From positions 1,118,501 to 1,182,500 of the forward strand of contig JBANSL010000003.1 of assembly GCA_037127255.1 (NCBI GenBank): a stretch of 64,000 nt of DNA, in the 5' to 3' direction. The first letter of the stretch is position 1; each line of letters opens with the position of its first letter. Origin of the DNA: Persicaria tinctoria. Taxonomy: Eukaryota; Streptophyta; Magnoliopsida; Caryophyllales; Polygonaceae. Shown one piece after another: positions 23,455-34,529 of this stretch. The notes under the pieces were generated by a model. That model worked only from the letters and a program-made list of their open reading frames with translations. It had not been told where the DNA came from and made no database searches. The translations under genes were made by a program, and so were the position numbers.

Positions 23455-24232
23455 CTTTAATTCTCTGATCCGCCTGAACTCCTCATTTGAAAGGATACCA
23501 TCTTCTGAGTCTACTGGGTCATGAACCATCTTAGCTGAAGCCAGTTTCTTAAGAGCTCTTATCAGCAGCGTTCAACTGTCCATCGAAATCAGACGCCTTC
23601 CTTTTCTTTGAATTAGATTGTTTTATAATCTCTCGTCCACTGTCTTGGGAACCATGCAACTTCATCTCTTCCTCGTCATCACTGCCATCAAAATCACTTG
23701 CACTGTCATCATAACCACTACTAATTTCATCTTCATCAGGGTCCTCACCTTCATCACTTACTACCAGCTCTCTACTCTTAGAGTAATCCGAATCAAGAGT
23801 AAGTTCAAAGTTTTCATCGTCTCCCTCTGAGCTGCTAGCAGCAAAGTCTTCCATGTCATTTTCACTGTCTATGCCTTCACCAGCAGCATCATTCTCATCA
23901 CTGTCATTACCAGTATCCTGTAATAATTCAATACTAGGGACATTGCTTGCAATGTTCACTTATCCAAATGCTTTAGGCCTAGCAGTTGAATTCATAGGAC
24001 GTCCACGATCTTTTTTGATCAACAGTGATGGGCAAATCTAACAATATACAATCCTTTCAGTTGGCAGTGCAAAAAATATTAAAACAAGATGGACAAAGCC
24101 CAGACTGGAATGATGTATAGAACATGTTACCTCTCTGAATAAAGTCATAAGTGAACAAGCTGCACTTGAAACTGCCTTTTCTTTTTCTTTCTTGTACAGC
24201 ACAAGGTCTTGCAGTAAATCTTCTGTCATCAA
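23455..24232 (-). pseudogene. SDA1: captured SDA1-like gene fragment
   Basis: SDA1 is a nuclear protein needed for 60S ribosome assembly and export. Exon 24232-24131 encodes LMTEDLLQDLVLYKK and on to TLFRE. Exon 24037-23455 encodes ICPSLLIKKDRGRP, a long acidic region, KKRKASDFDGQLNAAD, then KKLASAKM and GILSNEEFRRIRELK. Splice sites fit. The frame is broken twice: a TAA at 23962-23960 stands where a Glu is expected after the PKAFG motif, and about 8 nt are missing after LNAAD, shifting the frame. The N-terminal bulk and last C-terminal part of the gene are absent. The match to SDA1 is from memory of family motifs. Confidence 0.75.
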
Positions 24233-24817
24233 CTGATTACCAGCATATATAGATCAGTTACATTAAAGGCACATCAGATAAAAGGTTAGCTATAAACACT
24301 ACCAAGCATTAATTTAGAGTATATAGTGTGACCCATTGCACATTTCTTCACTAAATATCCTTCATTTTATACACCTAGAAGACAAGAGGAAGGGGAACTA
24401 AATAGCAGAGGAATACGTAAGCAAATCTCTCTAACCACATTCAATCCAATGGCAATTGCCTGGATAGGAAATAGAGAAGAAGTCAAAAGACGAGATCACA
24501 ATAAACAGGCATCACAATGCCAGAGGAATACGCAAGCAAATCTGTTGTCTTGTAGCTGTTTTCCCTCATTTACCAAGGGTTCTGCATCTCAGGATTACTA
24601 ATCTACTATCATCTGTGTATATGCCAAGAACATGAGGAAAGGAAAAGATCACTGGAAATAGAAACATAGTATGCTAAACTGGAAAGGACATCACCTTTAT
24701 ACTGAGTCTGCTTTCGTTTCGCTTTCCTAATTGACTATAAATTCATAAGCAAACCTCCCTCGAACTCCAATAAACATTGCAGTCACTGAAAATTTACTGA
24801 ATAGCAAATCAACTCAC

Positions 24818-24879
24818 ATGGATAATCGAAGGTGACAACCTCCACAGCGTGCAACGCCTTTCCCATCATCTCCTTCCAC
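24818..24879 (-). pseudogene. captured exon of a KANL3/Tex30-type alpha/beta hydrolase
   Basis: A 62-nt stretch bounded by AG and GT sites encodes WKEMMGKALHAVEVVTFDYP. I recognise this as the exon after the first strand in plant KANL3/Tex30-like hydrolases (usual form RWKEML-KAL-AVEVVTFDYPY). No catalytic residues lie in this exon, and no other exon of the gene is nearby. It is on the same strand as, and upstream of, the SDA1 pieces, so a chimeric transcript is possible. Confidence 0.6.
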
Positions 24880-24994
24880 CTACGGATACACAATTGAATC
24901 AGAAATCGCTCATTTTCAGGCACCTCTGCCCTAAAAGAAATCCTAGATTCAGGAACACTTCCAGGTTCGCAAAATTTAGGTTAAGATGTTACCT

Positions 24995-25325
24995 GTGTGA
25001 AACGCGGAGAGGAAATAAGCTAAGCCTGCCGCTCCGGATTCTCAGAGGAGATCTCCGGCCATCGCTCCCTCGCTCGGCCTCCCTCGCTCCGAGGAGACGA
25101 GAAGATCCGAGATCGGGCGGAGGAGATCCGGTGATGCTCCCGCTCCCTCGCTTCCTCGATCCGAGATCGAGGAGAACTCGGATCCGGCGCTCGCTCGATC
25201 GACCTCGCACCGGCCTCCGGAGCTCGCTCCGCCGGTCGCTCGCTCGCCACTAGACAGCGGCTCTGGCGCCGGATCGAGAGCTCCATCGCCTGAGAGCGCA
25301 AAGAGAGAGTTTGGTAGCAGAGAGA
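24995..25325 (-). other. GC-rich subterminal exon-like segment of the Pack-MULE, right side
   Basis: On the minus strand an open frame starts MELSIRRQSRCLVASERPAE (from 25285) and continues as an Arg/Glu/Ser-rich sequence to about 25021. CACACAG followed by GTAACATC near 24992 is a good splice donor. It lies just inside the right terminal repeat and upstream of the captured exons, so it may serve as a promoter-proximal first exon. No domain is recognisable. Confidence 0.45.
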
Positions 25326-25477
25326 GAGAGTTCGGATTTGGAAAAACAGAAAATAATGTCCGTACAAGCGAGAATAGGTATAAATAGCGGCTATTTTGCT
25401 AAATTGTCCAAACCCGTGGCTATTTTGCAAATACGTCCAAATAAAGTGCATGTTTTGCAAAAAAATTCTTAAATTTA

Positions 25478-26930
25478 TGTACTGTATTGAATTTTATGTC
25501 ATACGTAAGTGTAACAACTAAAAATGATTGATTTAAGAGGCCATATATAAATGCAAAAGGTAGACTTTTTAAGTTGTGTTTGACTTGGACATCCCCTTAT
25601 TCCAACACAGTTGTAATTGATACAAATCTTTACAAATTACAGGTCATGCCCAATAAGATGATTGATGGTCCATTTTTCCTTTTCCAAACGCGGTCTTATC
25701 TTCAACCTTCAAGAAACTTTGTATAATAACCATGAATGGTGTGATAAGTAAAATTAATTTACTAAATCCATCTTTCTCACCTATGATTAAAAACCAATTT
25801 TCTTAAATAATAGTTATGTTTAAACCTAGAAGAAATTTTTTTAACTTGAATTATGATACTTAAGATATATATGAGTTAGAAAAACTACTATTAAATTCGG
25901 TGTTAAAATGATACTCAATCTAATAAACAAAAAATATCATTTTAACTTTAAAACATTTATTAAGAAAAAGTGAAATATTTTAAAGGTTTCTCTAAATTTC
26001 ATTACACCTCATATTCTCATGTTAAGCCAATGAAATTTATCATGAAAAATCTAAATATATATCATTTTCAATAGTAAATAATAATTATTGTATGAAAAAA
26101 GTATAAATTACATTTTATTATCTTATTAATCGAAAATTTCCAAAATTAGTTTTAGTATTTATAAAAAATAGGGAAATAAAAAGAAGTTGCTTTAGGGAGA
26201 AAAATACAAGGATTTGTGAATTGCTTATCAAGTTGTTCAAAAAGCACAGCTGTGACAACCATGACATCCAACAAGTTTTTGAATGGTCTTTTTTTTTCCA
26301 AAGATAAAAAAAAATTGTGAAGGAAGAAGAAATCTTAGTACTTACCATTAGTGACCCTTTCAATTGAATTCCAACCATTCAAAAAATGTTTTAATGGACA
26401 ATCTCTAAACAAATTTTAAATTGGATCTATCTAAACTTTTTTTCTATTGTCTTGACAAAAGAAAAACAAACAATCCTAGCGAATTTTGATTGAAAAAAGT
26501 TAGTACAATAATAATATTATGTTATAGAGATTGTCAGGTGTAGAAGGTTAGATATAGGCAATGTTTTGATCTTTTCCCACCAAGGTGTATATGTTATAAC
26601 GAGAATGAAATATCGAAGAAAGACACAAAGGTTTACGTGATTCGGAAACGGTGTGTTGCCTACATCCACGGGCAGAGAACCAGTTTTGTATTAGAGAAGA
26701 CGAAACCAGATTAGGGTTACAAGGGGTCGGCGTTTCATGAGTATATGAAGAGACTCATGAAACCCTAAACAAACAATGGACTGAAAGCCCAAAATAGACA
26801 AGCGATATACCCGTTTACAATAAAAATCATATACCGTACGGTCGGGACTCCTGATGTGTCACTGGTCAACGATGATTCAAGACACGTTAACAGTATAAAT
26901 TATCTTTTTGTTTTTTGAAATATCCAAGTA
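25478..26930. other. intergenic with a retroelement-like patch
   Basis: Mostly AT-rich. 26610-26800 (AAAGGTTTACGTGATTCGG, then GTTGCCTACATCCACGGG) has the look of a plant LTR-retrotransposon end that I have seen in many genomes, but I find no matching second repeat. A run of about ten G is at 26931-26941. Confidence 0.4.
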
Positions 26931-26962
26931 GGGGGGGGGGGTTTGCTATATGTTGCATCTCC

Positions 26963-26969
26963 TATATAA
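26963..26969 (+). promoter_or_regulatory. TATA box of the RING-CH gene
   Basis: TATATAA lies 120 bp upstream of the start codon in a short, otherwise AT-moderate promoter. Confidence 0.4.
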
Positions 26970-27082
26970 GGTAGAGATTGGACAGAAAAACAAAGGCCAA
27001 AACTCTTTCAAGAAGATCCATTTTTTGAGCAAGTAAAGAGAAACAAAGTCCACACTTTGTAAAAAAAGCACAATCAAGAAAA

Positions 27083-29945
27083 ATGAGGGAAGGTAAAGTT
27101 GTGTTTGCGAACAACAACAACAACGACAACAACAACAAGAAGTTTGAATCAATTCCATGTTGTAGAATCTGCCATGATGAGGAGGAGAGCTCCAATCCCT
27201 TAGAAGCTCCTTGTGCTTGCTCTGGTACCTCCAAGGTAAGATTGAAATCCCTCACAACAACAACAACAACAACAAAAACACAACAAAAGATGTTTAAAAA
27301 ACTGTTGTTTAATTTGGTAGTTTGTTTGCAGTTTGCTCACAGGGAATGTATACAGAGATGGTGTGATGAGAAGGGAAACACCACTTGTGAAATCTGTTTA
27401 CAGGTTTGCTTTTTTCTTGTTTCTTTTGTTTGGATTAATGATTCATTTGCCGGCCATTAAAAACTTTGTTTCCTTAATTTGTCTGGATTGATTCATTTGC
27501 AATGAAACTTTTTCAAATTTTATTGCAAGTTTTTTTTTTTTTTTTTTGGGTAGAATTAAGTTAATTGCCAAGCTTGTCTTCCATATGAGTGATCATCTAT
27601 CTGTCTTCAACATTATGTTTCCGTTACTTATGGGATTTGTCCTTTTCAAGATGTGCTTTTCATTTGAACACTCTCAAACATATTCTATCAAGTTTAATAC
27701 CCATCATTCGAGTGGTCCTTTTGGTGTATAGTAATTTATATTATCTTATTATTATTATTGTCATTTTTTAATATAACATATTTATATAAAATAGATCATT
27801 TGCCAACACCTCTTACGGTGTAATTTGTGTACAAATCTGAAGCACTGGATTAAGAAGATGAATGACTGAGATTTAAAGAAAAATTTGAAGAGAAAAATTA
27901 TTCGTCTGAAACAACATGATTGTTCGCACATAACTCATATGAATAAGTACAAATAATCATGCTACAACATACGAATATTTTTCATATGAAGAAACTATTC
28001 AAACATATGAATAATTATATTACGTCAAACGAATAACCAGTTTGTTCATAGTTTACAATATAAGAGGTGTTCATACCGGATCCACTCACTGGTTTCACTT
28101 GTGAATCTAAATAATTAATTTAAGTTACTAGGAATGCCTTTTAATGTTGCTTTTTGGTTTGAACATCTTTTATTTTTAGAGATATGAACCGGGGTACACT
28201 GCACCAGAGAAGAAGAACAAAGTGATGGAGGAAGTGGTGACCATAAGGTATGATGCTTCACATGATACTCATTTCCTTCAACACATTTAAAAATCTATCT
28301 TGACATTTTTGTTACGGAGTATATTATAAGGTTTGATTGAGTAAAGTTGATGAATTTTATTCCGGAATTGCAGCATACCAAGAAGAGAAGATGGAGAAAG
28401 TGAAGCTGAAGATGCATTGCCTGACACTGAATTTTCAGAGTGCTCGTTCCAAAGTGCTTCTTGTTGCCAAATAGTGGCTCTCATTGTAAGTTACCTTCAC
28501 GGGAATTGATAAATACATCGTTAATTTTTACTCATACACCGCTGATTTTCGCAACCTGTTGCAGAGTGGGTTAAACTCTTGTTAAATACCCTAAAAATTC
28601 AAGACAAAAAACGAGTCTGCAACTACATGCAGACTAAGCATAAGAGATTTTTTCCTTGTTTTTTTTTCTTCACACTTTTGACAAGGTATTCCGCAATAAG
28701 CTTCGTAACAAGTTACGAACTTTAGCAGTGTGTCCAGTAAAAATTAATGAGGTGTTTAGCAAAGCTTACCTTCACCCAATCCAAACCAAACTCACCTACA
28801 TTCAAATCCATAAGGTTACTCACAACTCACAAGTTAATTCTCTTACTTTAAGTTTGTTGATTTGGTGGGTGGAAGATCTAATCTTTGGTAGTTAGGTATA
28901 CTAGAAAGAAAACTTAGACTCCAAAATAGGTTTTGGCTATAATTTATAAAGTGTTAGGTAACTTCTTATTATATGCCTGATTTCTAGCTAAATTCAACCT
29001 AAAAGAAATATATAAAAATCATTCAAATTGAAAAGAGTCACCAATCACCATGTAGCAAGATTTTAGGCTTTGTGGGGCTTTAGCATTTTCTAGGTCTCTA
29101 TCTCATCATTTCATCAACATTGGTTGGGGAAAGTACTTTAAAGGTTAGGGATTTATGGTTTAAGATTTGTTAATATAGGTTGAACCTAAATTCAGCTACT
29201 ATGGCTTCATTGATAGATGTACTATTTTATGTCGGATTATCATTGTTACCCGAGTTAGCTTAGAGGAGACGACTAATCCCATGGGACCGAAGGAATGGGT
29301 CCTAGAGCACGGAGTAAATCCTTAGTGACCCATCGCGAGTATCAAACCAATGTGTGACCGAAGGCGGTTGGCTTCTAGCCACATGCCTAATGAAGAGGAA
29401 AGGGTCCATCCTATCTTCTATAGTCTTTCTTCACATTGAAGCAATATGACAAAACAAGCAACTAGAGTACAAGTACATTTAAGATAGATTTTCTGAAAAT
29501 CACAGGAATTTGGCTGTATTAGTTAGACATACCCACTGACCCACTTACCAAAAACCAATTAAAGCCCACAAAACCCATATGATTAGGGTGATTTTACTTG
29601 CACTAAAAAAAGTGTTGCATTTTGTTGGGATTTCTGTATAGTTTTTGACATTGTGTAAATGGTCTTCTTTTTTGGCAGGTGACAGCCCTTTTGCTGTTGA
29701 GGCATCTTTTAGCTGTTCTTTCTGGTGAAGGAGGACATTACCCTTTTACACTCCTAACTGTACTCGCTCTTAAATCGTGTGGAATCGTCGCCCCAATGTA
29801 CATAATTCTATTGACTATTAGTCGGATTCAAACCAGGCTACGAATGTATCATCGTCGCCTTCAGCACTTTCATCTAGTTAGATACAGAGGGCGCAATGAG
29901 CGTGAGCAGACATTACGCGTCACTATTGACATCCAATCTCTATGA
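27083..29945 (+). CDS. RING-CH (RINGv, MARCH-like) membrane E3 ubiquitin ligase
   Basis: Such proteins pass ubiquitin from an E2 enzyme to membrane-linked targets. Five exons (27083-27235, 27332-27403, 28180-28247, 28374-28485, 29679-29945) join at GT-AG sites to 223 residues. The C4HC3 zinc ligands are complete: Cys27, Cys30, Cys44, Cys46, His54, Cys57, Cys70, Cys73, with CRICHDEEE and [13 protein letters not shown] typical of RINGv. An Asn run near residue 10-18 comes from an AAC repeat. Two hydrophobic segments follow at about 128-149 and 158-181, then a basic tail ([13 protein letters not shown]). That matches plant RINGv proteins with C-terminal membrane segments. The specific target is unknown. 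Its last exon and 3' flank are duplicated at 32.9 kb. Confidence 0.92.
29245..29410. other. possible decayed SINE in RING-CH intron 4
   Basis: On the minus strand TGTGGCTAGAAGCC and GGTTTGATACTC are weak matches to pol III A and B boxes. There is no clear tail. It is noted only as a GC-rich island in an AT-rich intron. Confidence 0.2.
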
Positions 29946-30391
29946 TCCATGAAACCATTGAAATGCTATTTCTTTTAGTGCACAGCAGAAGTGACAAGAT
30001 CAAAAGATATTCCAAACATTTGTGTATTTGTTTATATCAAGAAGTTGAGGAATCTAGCCAAAACCAGCAAGATTTCCCCCCTTGCTGCTTTCTTGCTTTT
30101 AGAGCAATTCAAACTTGACACAAAGTGAAGTTCACAAACACAGGTAGAGTGGTAGACATTTACAATATAAGGTGTAGGGAAATTCATGTTTTAATGGATA
30201 CTTAGGTGTAGGCATATTAATTTGGAGCCTGTTAAACAGGCATCGACGAGTGCACCTGGCGAATCTGAAGAGAGCAAATAAAATTTTGCATTCATATCAC
30301 ACACAAATTTAGCTCTTCAACATCCAACAATTACAACTAAGATGCAACAGAAAGCCAAAGATCAAAAGAAAACCAAAGATTGTTTTACTGA

Positions 30392-30640
30392 TCATTTTTG
30401 CTTCTTTGATTTTGGAGGCTTCGCTACAATTTCTTCTTCTTCTTCTCCGGAGGATCCCTCAAGAGGTTCATCAGGAACGTCATTTGGAACATTATGTCTA
30501 GTGATGAAGTCCTTCAGAATGGCCATGCTTTCCTCTTTCATAGAAGCCAGCTGCTCGGAGAGAATACCATCCTTTGAACTGACAGTAAAAGTCTCTGAAC
30601 CAAGACGTAATGTAGCTTGCACTCGCGCTTGATTCTCCAT
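30392..30640 (-). CDS. small conserved-looking plant protein, copy 1
   Basis: 82 residues. I do not recognise a named family. The protein has a strand-like start (VQATLRLGSETFTV), a helix (GILSEQLASMKEESMAIL), DFITRHNVPNDVPDEP, then an acidic run (GSSGEEEEEIV) and a lysine tail (PPKSKKQK), which suggests a nuclear or complex-forming small protein. A splice acceptor (TTGCAG) sits 8 nt upstream of the ATG. A non-coding first exon with donor at 32183 (GTTAGTC) fits the copy-2 arrangement, so the gene spans to about 32250. Its intron contains a transposon missing from copy 2. A near-identical copy lies at 33493-33738. Two preserved copies with few changes argue that it is a real gene. Confidence 0.75.
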   Translation of the reverse strand: MENQARVQATLRLGSETFTVSSKDGILSEQLASMKEESMAILKDFITRHNVPNDVPDEPLEGSSGEEEEEIVAKPPKSKKQK

Positions 30641-31037
30641 TAGAAATGCTGCAAGCGAAATTATAAGAAAGAAAGAACCCTCTTTAAGACTTGCATAGCC
30701 TTTTCTAGAGAGAACGGAACTGAATTCCATTCACAGATTAGCACAAGTTCTCACATAAATCACACTCTGGATTAAGTGGCAACAAGAAAGCTTCCTCAAA
30801 TGAATTTGGGAATTTTCAATTTCTTAGATATTTTCTCCTCAAATTAGGTTTTCAAGATTGAATCTTTTTTGTGCACACAGCACAAGATGCAGCTATGAAT
30901 CGCCCAGCCCATTGGCCCTAATGATAGCTGCAACTTATCTTTACAGATAAAAAGGCTCTCTCTGCTTATGATGGCTACTCCAATCACCCCTACATTACCA
31001 ATTCGGATCCAATTTGGACTGTTTAACGTGCAATTTT

Positions 31038-31905
31038 AGCCCCTGTTTGGTATCCATATCCTGATATCAGATATCAGATATGGGTATCAGATATCGATAT
31101 CAGGGATATGGGTATCAAATCTGATATCCGATATCTCATATCTCTGTTTGGTATGAGATGATATCAAGGTAAATAGGGCTCAAGAGTTCACAAGTTCAGC
31201 ACAAGTAAATCTGAAATTTCACTCATACATCCAAACGTTCAACACAAGTTAATCTGATATCTGAACAGAAGAATCGATAATCACCGACGATAAAACAGGG
31301 GCTTAAAAATCTGATATCTGAACAGAAGGCTCACAAGTAAATCTGAAATTTCACTCATACATCCAACAGTTCAACAATTCAACCCTCAACCTCTGTCAGA
31401 TTCGCTCAAAAGTTCAGCACTTCAACCCTACCCCAAATCTGTCAACATTAAAATCTGAAAGAAAAAAAGTACAAAATCTGAAACAATGGAAACCACACAT
31501 ACAAACCTTGCACTTGCAGTAGCAATCTCTATCAGATTCGCTCAAAATTTGAAAGTGCAGCAGTGGAAGGGGAGGCGGAGAGGGGGAGAGGCGAACTGGA
31601 GAGGTGGAGCCGTGGAGGTGGTCGAGGTCAAGAGGGGGACAACAGAGGCGGTGAACTGGAGATGTGGTGAGGGCGTGAGGCGAGCGAAGAAGATGGGCGA
31701 AGAAGACAGACCGGATAAAAAAGACCCAATTTAATATCCCAATTTTTCGGGGTATATGAGATAGGAGAGATTTACAAAGAAAGGGGTATATGGAGATATC
31801 AAGTTGATATCGATATACCCGTATACCAAACAGGGATACGGATATCAGCGATATCTATACCCATATCCCATATCGAGATATCAATACCAAAATATCAAAA
31901 TAATA
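31038..31905. mobile_element. transposon in the leader intron of small-gene copy 1
   Basis: Begins CCCCTGTTTGGTATCC, and the complement CCGTATACCAAACAGGG lies at 31819-31835. Both ends are crowded with GATATC palindromes. The same intron of copy 2 (near 34108) lacks this block while its flanks match (GTTTAACGTGCAATTT before, GGGAGCTGT after), so it inserted after the duplication or was lost from the other copy. The superfamily is unclear. Confidence 0.7.
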
Positions 31906-32654
31906 TAAAGCAAACTCCCAATTGATCTTCCTCTATGATTTGATTCAAAGCTAAATGGGAGCTGTCCAAGAGGCGATGATTAGAGTTTTACTCTCAACCA
32001 TGGCAATCTCTATTAGCTAAAATCAATCATGGCAATCTCTATTAGCTAAAATCAATCAAATTCATAGGAGATAAGCAACAAATGACAGATTCAAAAGAAG
32101 AGTCAGCTGAATTAAGAAGCAACAAATGACAGATTCAAAAGAAGAGTCAGCTGAATTAAGCGGGAAATTGAGCGGAGACTAACCCGATGAACAGGGGCCT
32201 CCGCCGGCGCTTCTTGAGAGAAACCCTAGCCGTTGTTTAACGAATTGTGGTAAATTGGGAGAAAAAACCCAAACTAAGCGGCTTTAGCATGTTGACTGTA
32301 GAGACCCGAAAACGCGGCGCATAATGTTGTTATTGTAACCAACGGCGTCGTTTTGAGTCATAGTATTTCTTTCTAGGAAAATAACAGAAAAACATATAAC
32401 TAACCACGTGAGAATATGAGATTGGACAAAGTGTCTATGAGATTGGACAAAGTGTCATAGGTAGACACTTTGGCCATTATAATATGAGGGAGGAGAAATT
32501 CGAACTCGTGATCACTACATGTCATATTTACCATTATCAAATATTCGCCTTCATGATCAAAATCTTCATCAATGTCGGCATTCTCATCACACTGATAGAA
32601 GTCATTGTCCATGCGACTTGGCTTAGGCACTCACCGCCGTCTTCCTCAATGTCA

Positions 32655-32905
32655 GATTCATCCATTTTGTCAAACTCATCAATGGCACATATACCCATAT
32701 CTGCTAGAACCTAAAATAAGAACACATTTCAGGCATTTTAGACACTCCAAAACACCTCTATCAATAGGATTAGCTCCGTGATAATGTTACAGCATCACAA
32801 GATCAAAAAATAGATGTGAACGATAGGTCCTAGGTGATATGAGGGTTGAGTTGAACCTTTTTTTCCAAAGAAAAAAGTAGTAGCATGATTGCAAATTTGC
32901 AACTA
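32655..32905 (-). pseudogene. stray MCM7 exon-11 fragment
   Basis: 32660-32711 encodes the start of MCM7 exon 11, including the Walker B phrase [15 protein letters not shown], followed by intron-10 sequence. It matches 37110-37360 of MCM7 copy 1 nearly base for base (TGGATGAATC through the CCTAGGTGATATGA phrase). It ends in unrelated sequence on one side and in the duplicated RING-CH tail at about 32911 on the other. It is too small to function and marks a rearrangement join. Confidence 0.9.
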
Positions 32906-32910
32906 TCATT

Positions 32911-33130
32911 TCTAGTCGGATTCAAACCAGGCTACGAATGTATCATCACCGGCTTCAACACTTTCATCTAGTTAGATACAGCAGGCGCAATGAGCGCGAG
33001 CAGACATTACGCGTCACTATTGACATCCAATCTCTATGATCCATGAAACCATTGAAATTGAAATGCTATTTCTTTTAGTGCACAGAAGAAGTGACAAGAT
33101 CAAAAGATATTCAAAACATTTGTGTATTTG
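32911..33130 (+). pseudogene. duplicated tail of the RING-CH gene
   Basis: From AGTCGGATTCAAACCAGGC at 32914 the sequence repeats the end of RING-CH exon 5 and the 3' flank (source from 29820 on), with several base changes. It lacks the zinc domain and cannot encode a ligase. Confidence 0.9.
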
Positions 33131-33492
33131 TTTATATCAAGAGGTTGAGGAATCTAGCCAAAACCAACAAGATTTTTCCCCTTGCTGCTTTCTTGCTTTT
33201 AGAGCAATTCAAACTTGACACAAAGTGAAGCTCACAAAAACAGGTACAGACATTTACAATATAAGCCTATAAGGTGTTGGGAAATTCATGTTTTAATAGA
33301 TACTTAGGTGTAGGCATATTGATGAGGAGCCTGTAAACAGGTATCGACAAATGCATCTAGCGAATCTGAAGAGAGCAAATAAAATTTTGCATTCATATCA
33401 CACACAAATTTAGCTCTTCAACATCCAACAATTACAACTAAGATGCAACAGAAAGCCAAAGATCAAAAGAAAACCAAAGATTGTTTTACTGA

Positions 33493-33738
33493 TCATTTTT
33501 GCTTCTTCGACTTTGGAGGCTTAGCTACAATTTCTTCTTCTTCTCCGGAGGATCCCTCAAGAGGTTCATCAGGAACGTCATTTGGAACATTATGTCTAGT
33601 GATGAAGTCCTTCAGAATGGCCATGCTTTCCTCTTTCATAGAAGCCAGCTGCTCGGAGAGAATTCCATCCTTTGAACTGACAGTAAAAGTCTCTGAACCA
33701 AGACGTAATGTAGCTTTTACTTGCGCTTGATTCTCCAT
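33493..33738 (-). CDS. small conserved-looking plant protein, copy 2
   Basis: 81 residues, almost the same as the protein at 30392-30640; one Glu is missing from the acidic run, and Arg-to-Gln and Gln-to-Lys changes occur near the start (MENQAQVKATL). The frame, splice acceptor before the ATG and non-coding first exon (donor at 34356) are intact, with a leader intron of about 610 bp. Promoter sequence around 34500 includes AACGACGTCGTTTTG, also seen upstream of copy 1. Both copies could be active. The function is unknown. Confidence 0.72.
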   Translation of the reverse strand: MENQAQVKATLRLGSETFTVSSKDGILSEQLASMKEESMAILKDFITRHNVPNDVPDEPLEGSSGEEEEIVAKPPKSKKQK

Positions 33739-34529
33739 TAGAAATGCTGCAAGCGAAATCGCAAGAAAGAAAGAACCCGCTTTAAGACTTGAATAACCTT
33801 TTTCTAGAGAGAATGGAACTGAATCCCATTCACAGATTAGCACAAGAAAGCTATGAATTGGGAATTTTCAATTTCTTAGATATTTTCTCCTGAAATTAGG
33901 TTTTCAAGATGGGGTTCACAACACAAGATGAAGCTATGAATCAAAGATCACCAAATAGTATATGCAGGATCATCAATCGCCCAGCCCAGTAGCCCTAATG
34001 ATAACAGCAACATAACTTTACAGATAAAAAGGATCTCTCTGCTTATGATGGCTACTCCAATCACCCCTACATTACCAATTCGGATCCAATTTGGACTGTT
34101 TAACGTGCAATTTCTAAAGTGAATTTGCAGAAAATCCTAGCTAAAGTGAATTTGCAGAAAAGTTGATTGGGAGCTGTGCAATTGGCGATCACTAGGTTAA
34201 CTCCTCAACCATGGCAGTTAGAGTTACCAGCCAAAGGGGGGGAAGAATGGAATCTTTATTAGCTAAAATCAATCGAATCCATAGCAGATAAGCAACAAAT
34301 AACAGATTCAAAAGAAGAGACAACTGAATTAAGCGGGAAATTGAGCGGAGACTAACCCGATGAACAAGGGGCCGCCGCCGGCGCTGTCTTTAGAGAAACC
34401 CTAGCCGTTGTTTATCGAATTGCGAAAACCCTCCAAAAACAAGTGGCTTTAGCATATTGCCTGTAGCTGTAGAGACCGAGAAACGCCGCGCAGAACCTTG
34501 TTATTGCATGTAACGACGTCGTTTTGAGT

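Larger units (their letters stand above)
19986..25468. mobile_element. Pack-MULE, 5.48 kb
   Basis: The element begins GGGGCATTTTGCAAAATAGCC and ends in the complement of a related sequence; inverted similarity (GCAAAATAGCC, GGACAATTTA, AATAGCCGCTAT) extends about 100 bp inward at each end. A perfect 9-bp duplication TTAAATTTA lies outside both ends (19977-19985, 25469-25477), as Mutator-like transposases make. It has no transposase. Its cargo is pieces of an SDA1-like gene and an alpha/beta-hydrolase gene, all on the minus strand, GC-rich Arg-rich terminal segments, and large minisatellite arrays. A MULE holding host gene pieces is by definition a Pack-MULE. Confidence 0.88.

Noticed and set aside
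32400..32655. 76-codon acidic open frame (MPKPSRMDNDFYQCDENAD...)
   Set aside because: It may be a captured gene piece since it is next to the MCM7 fragment, but I cannot match it to any family, and splice sites are not convincing.
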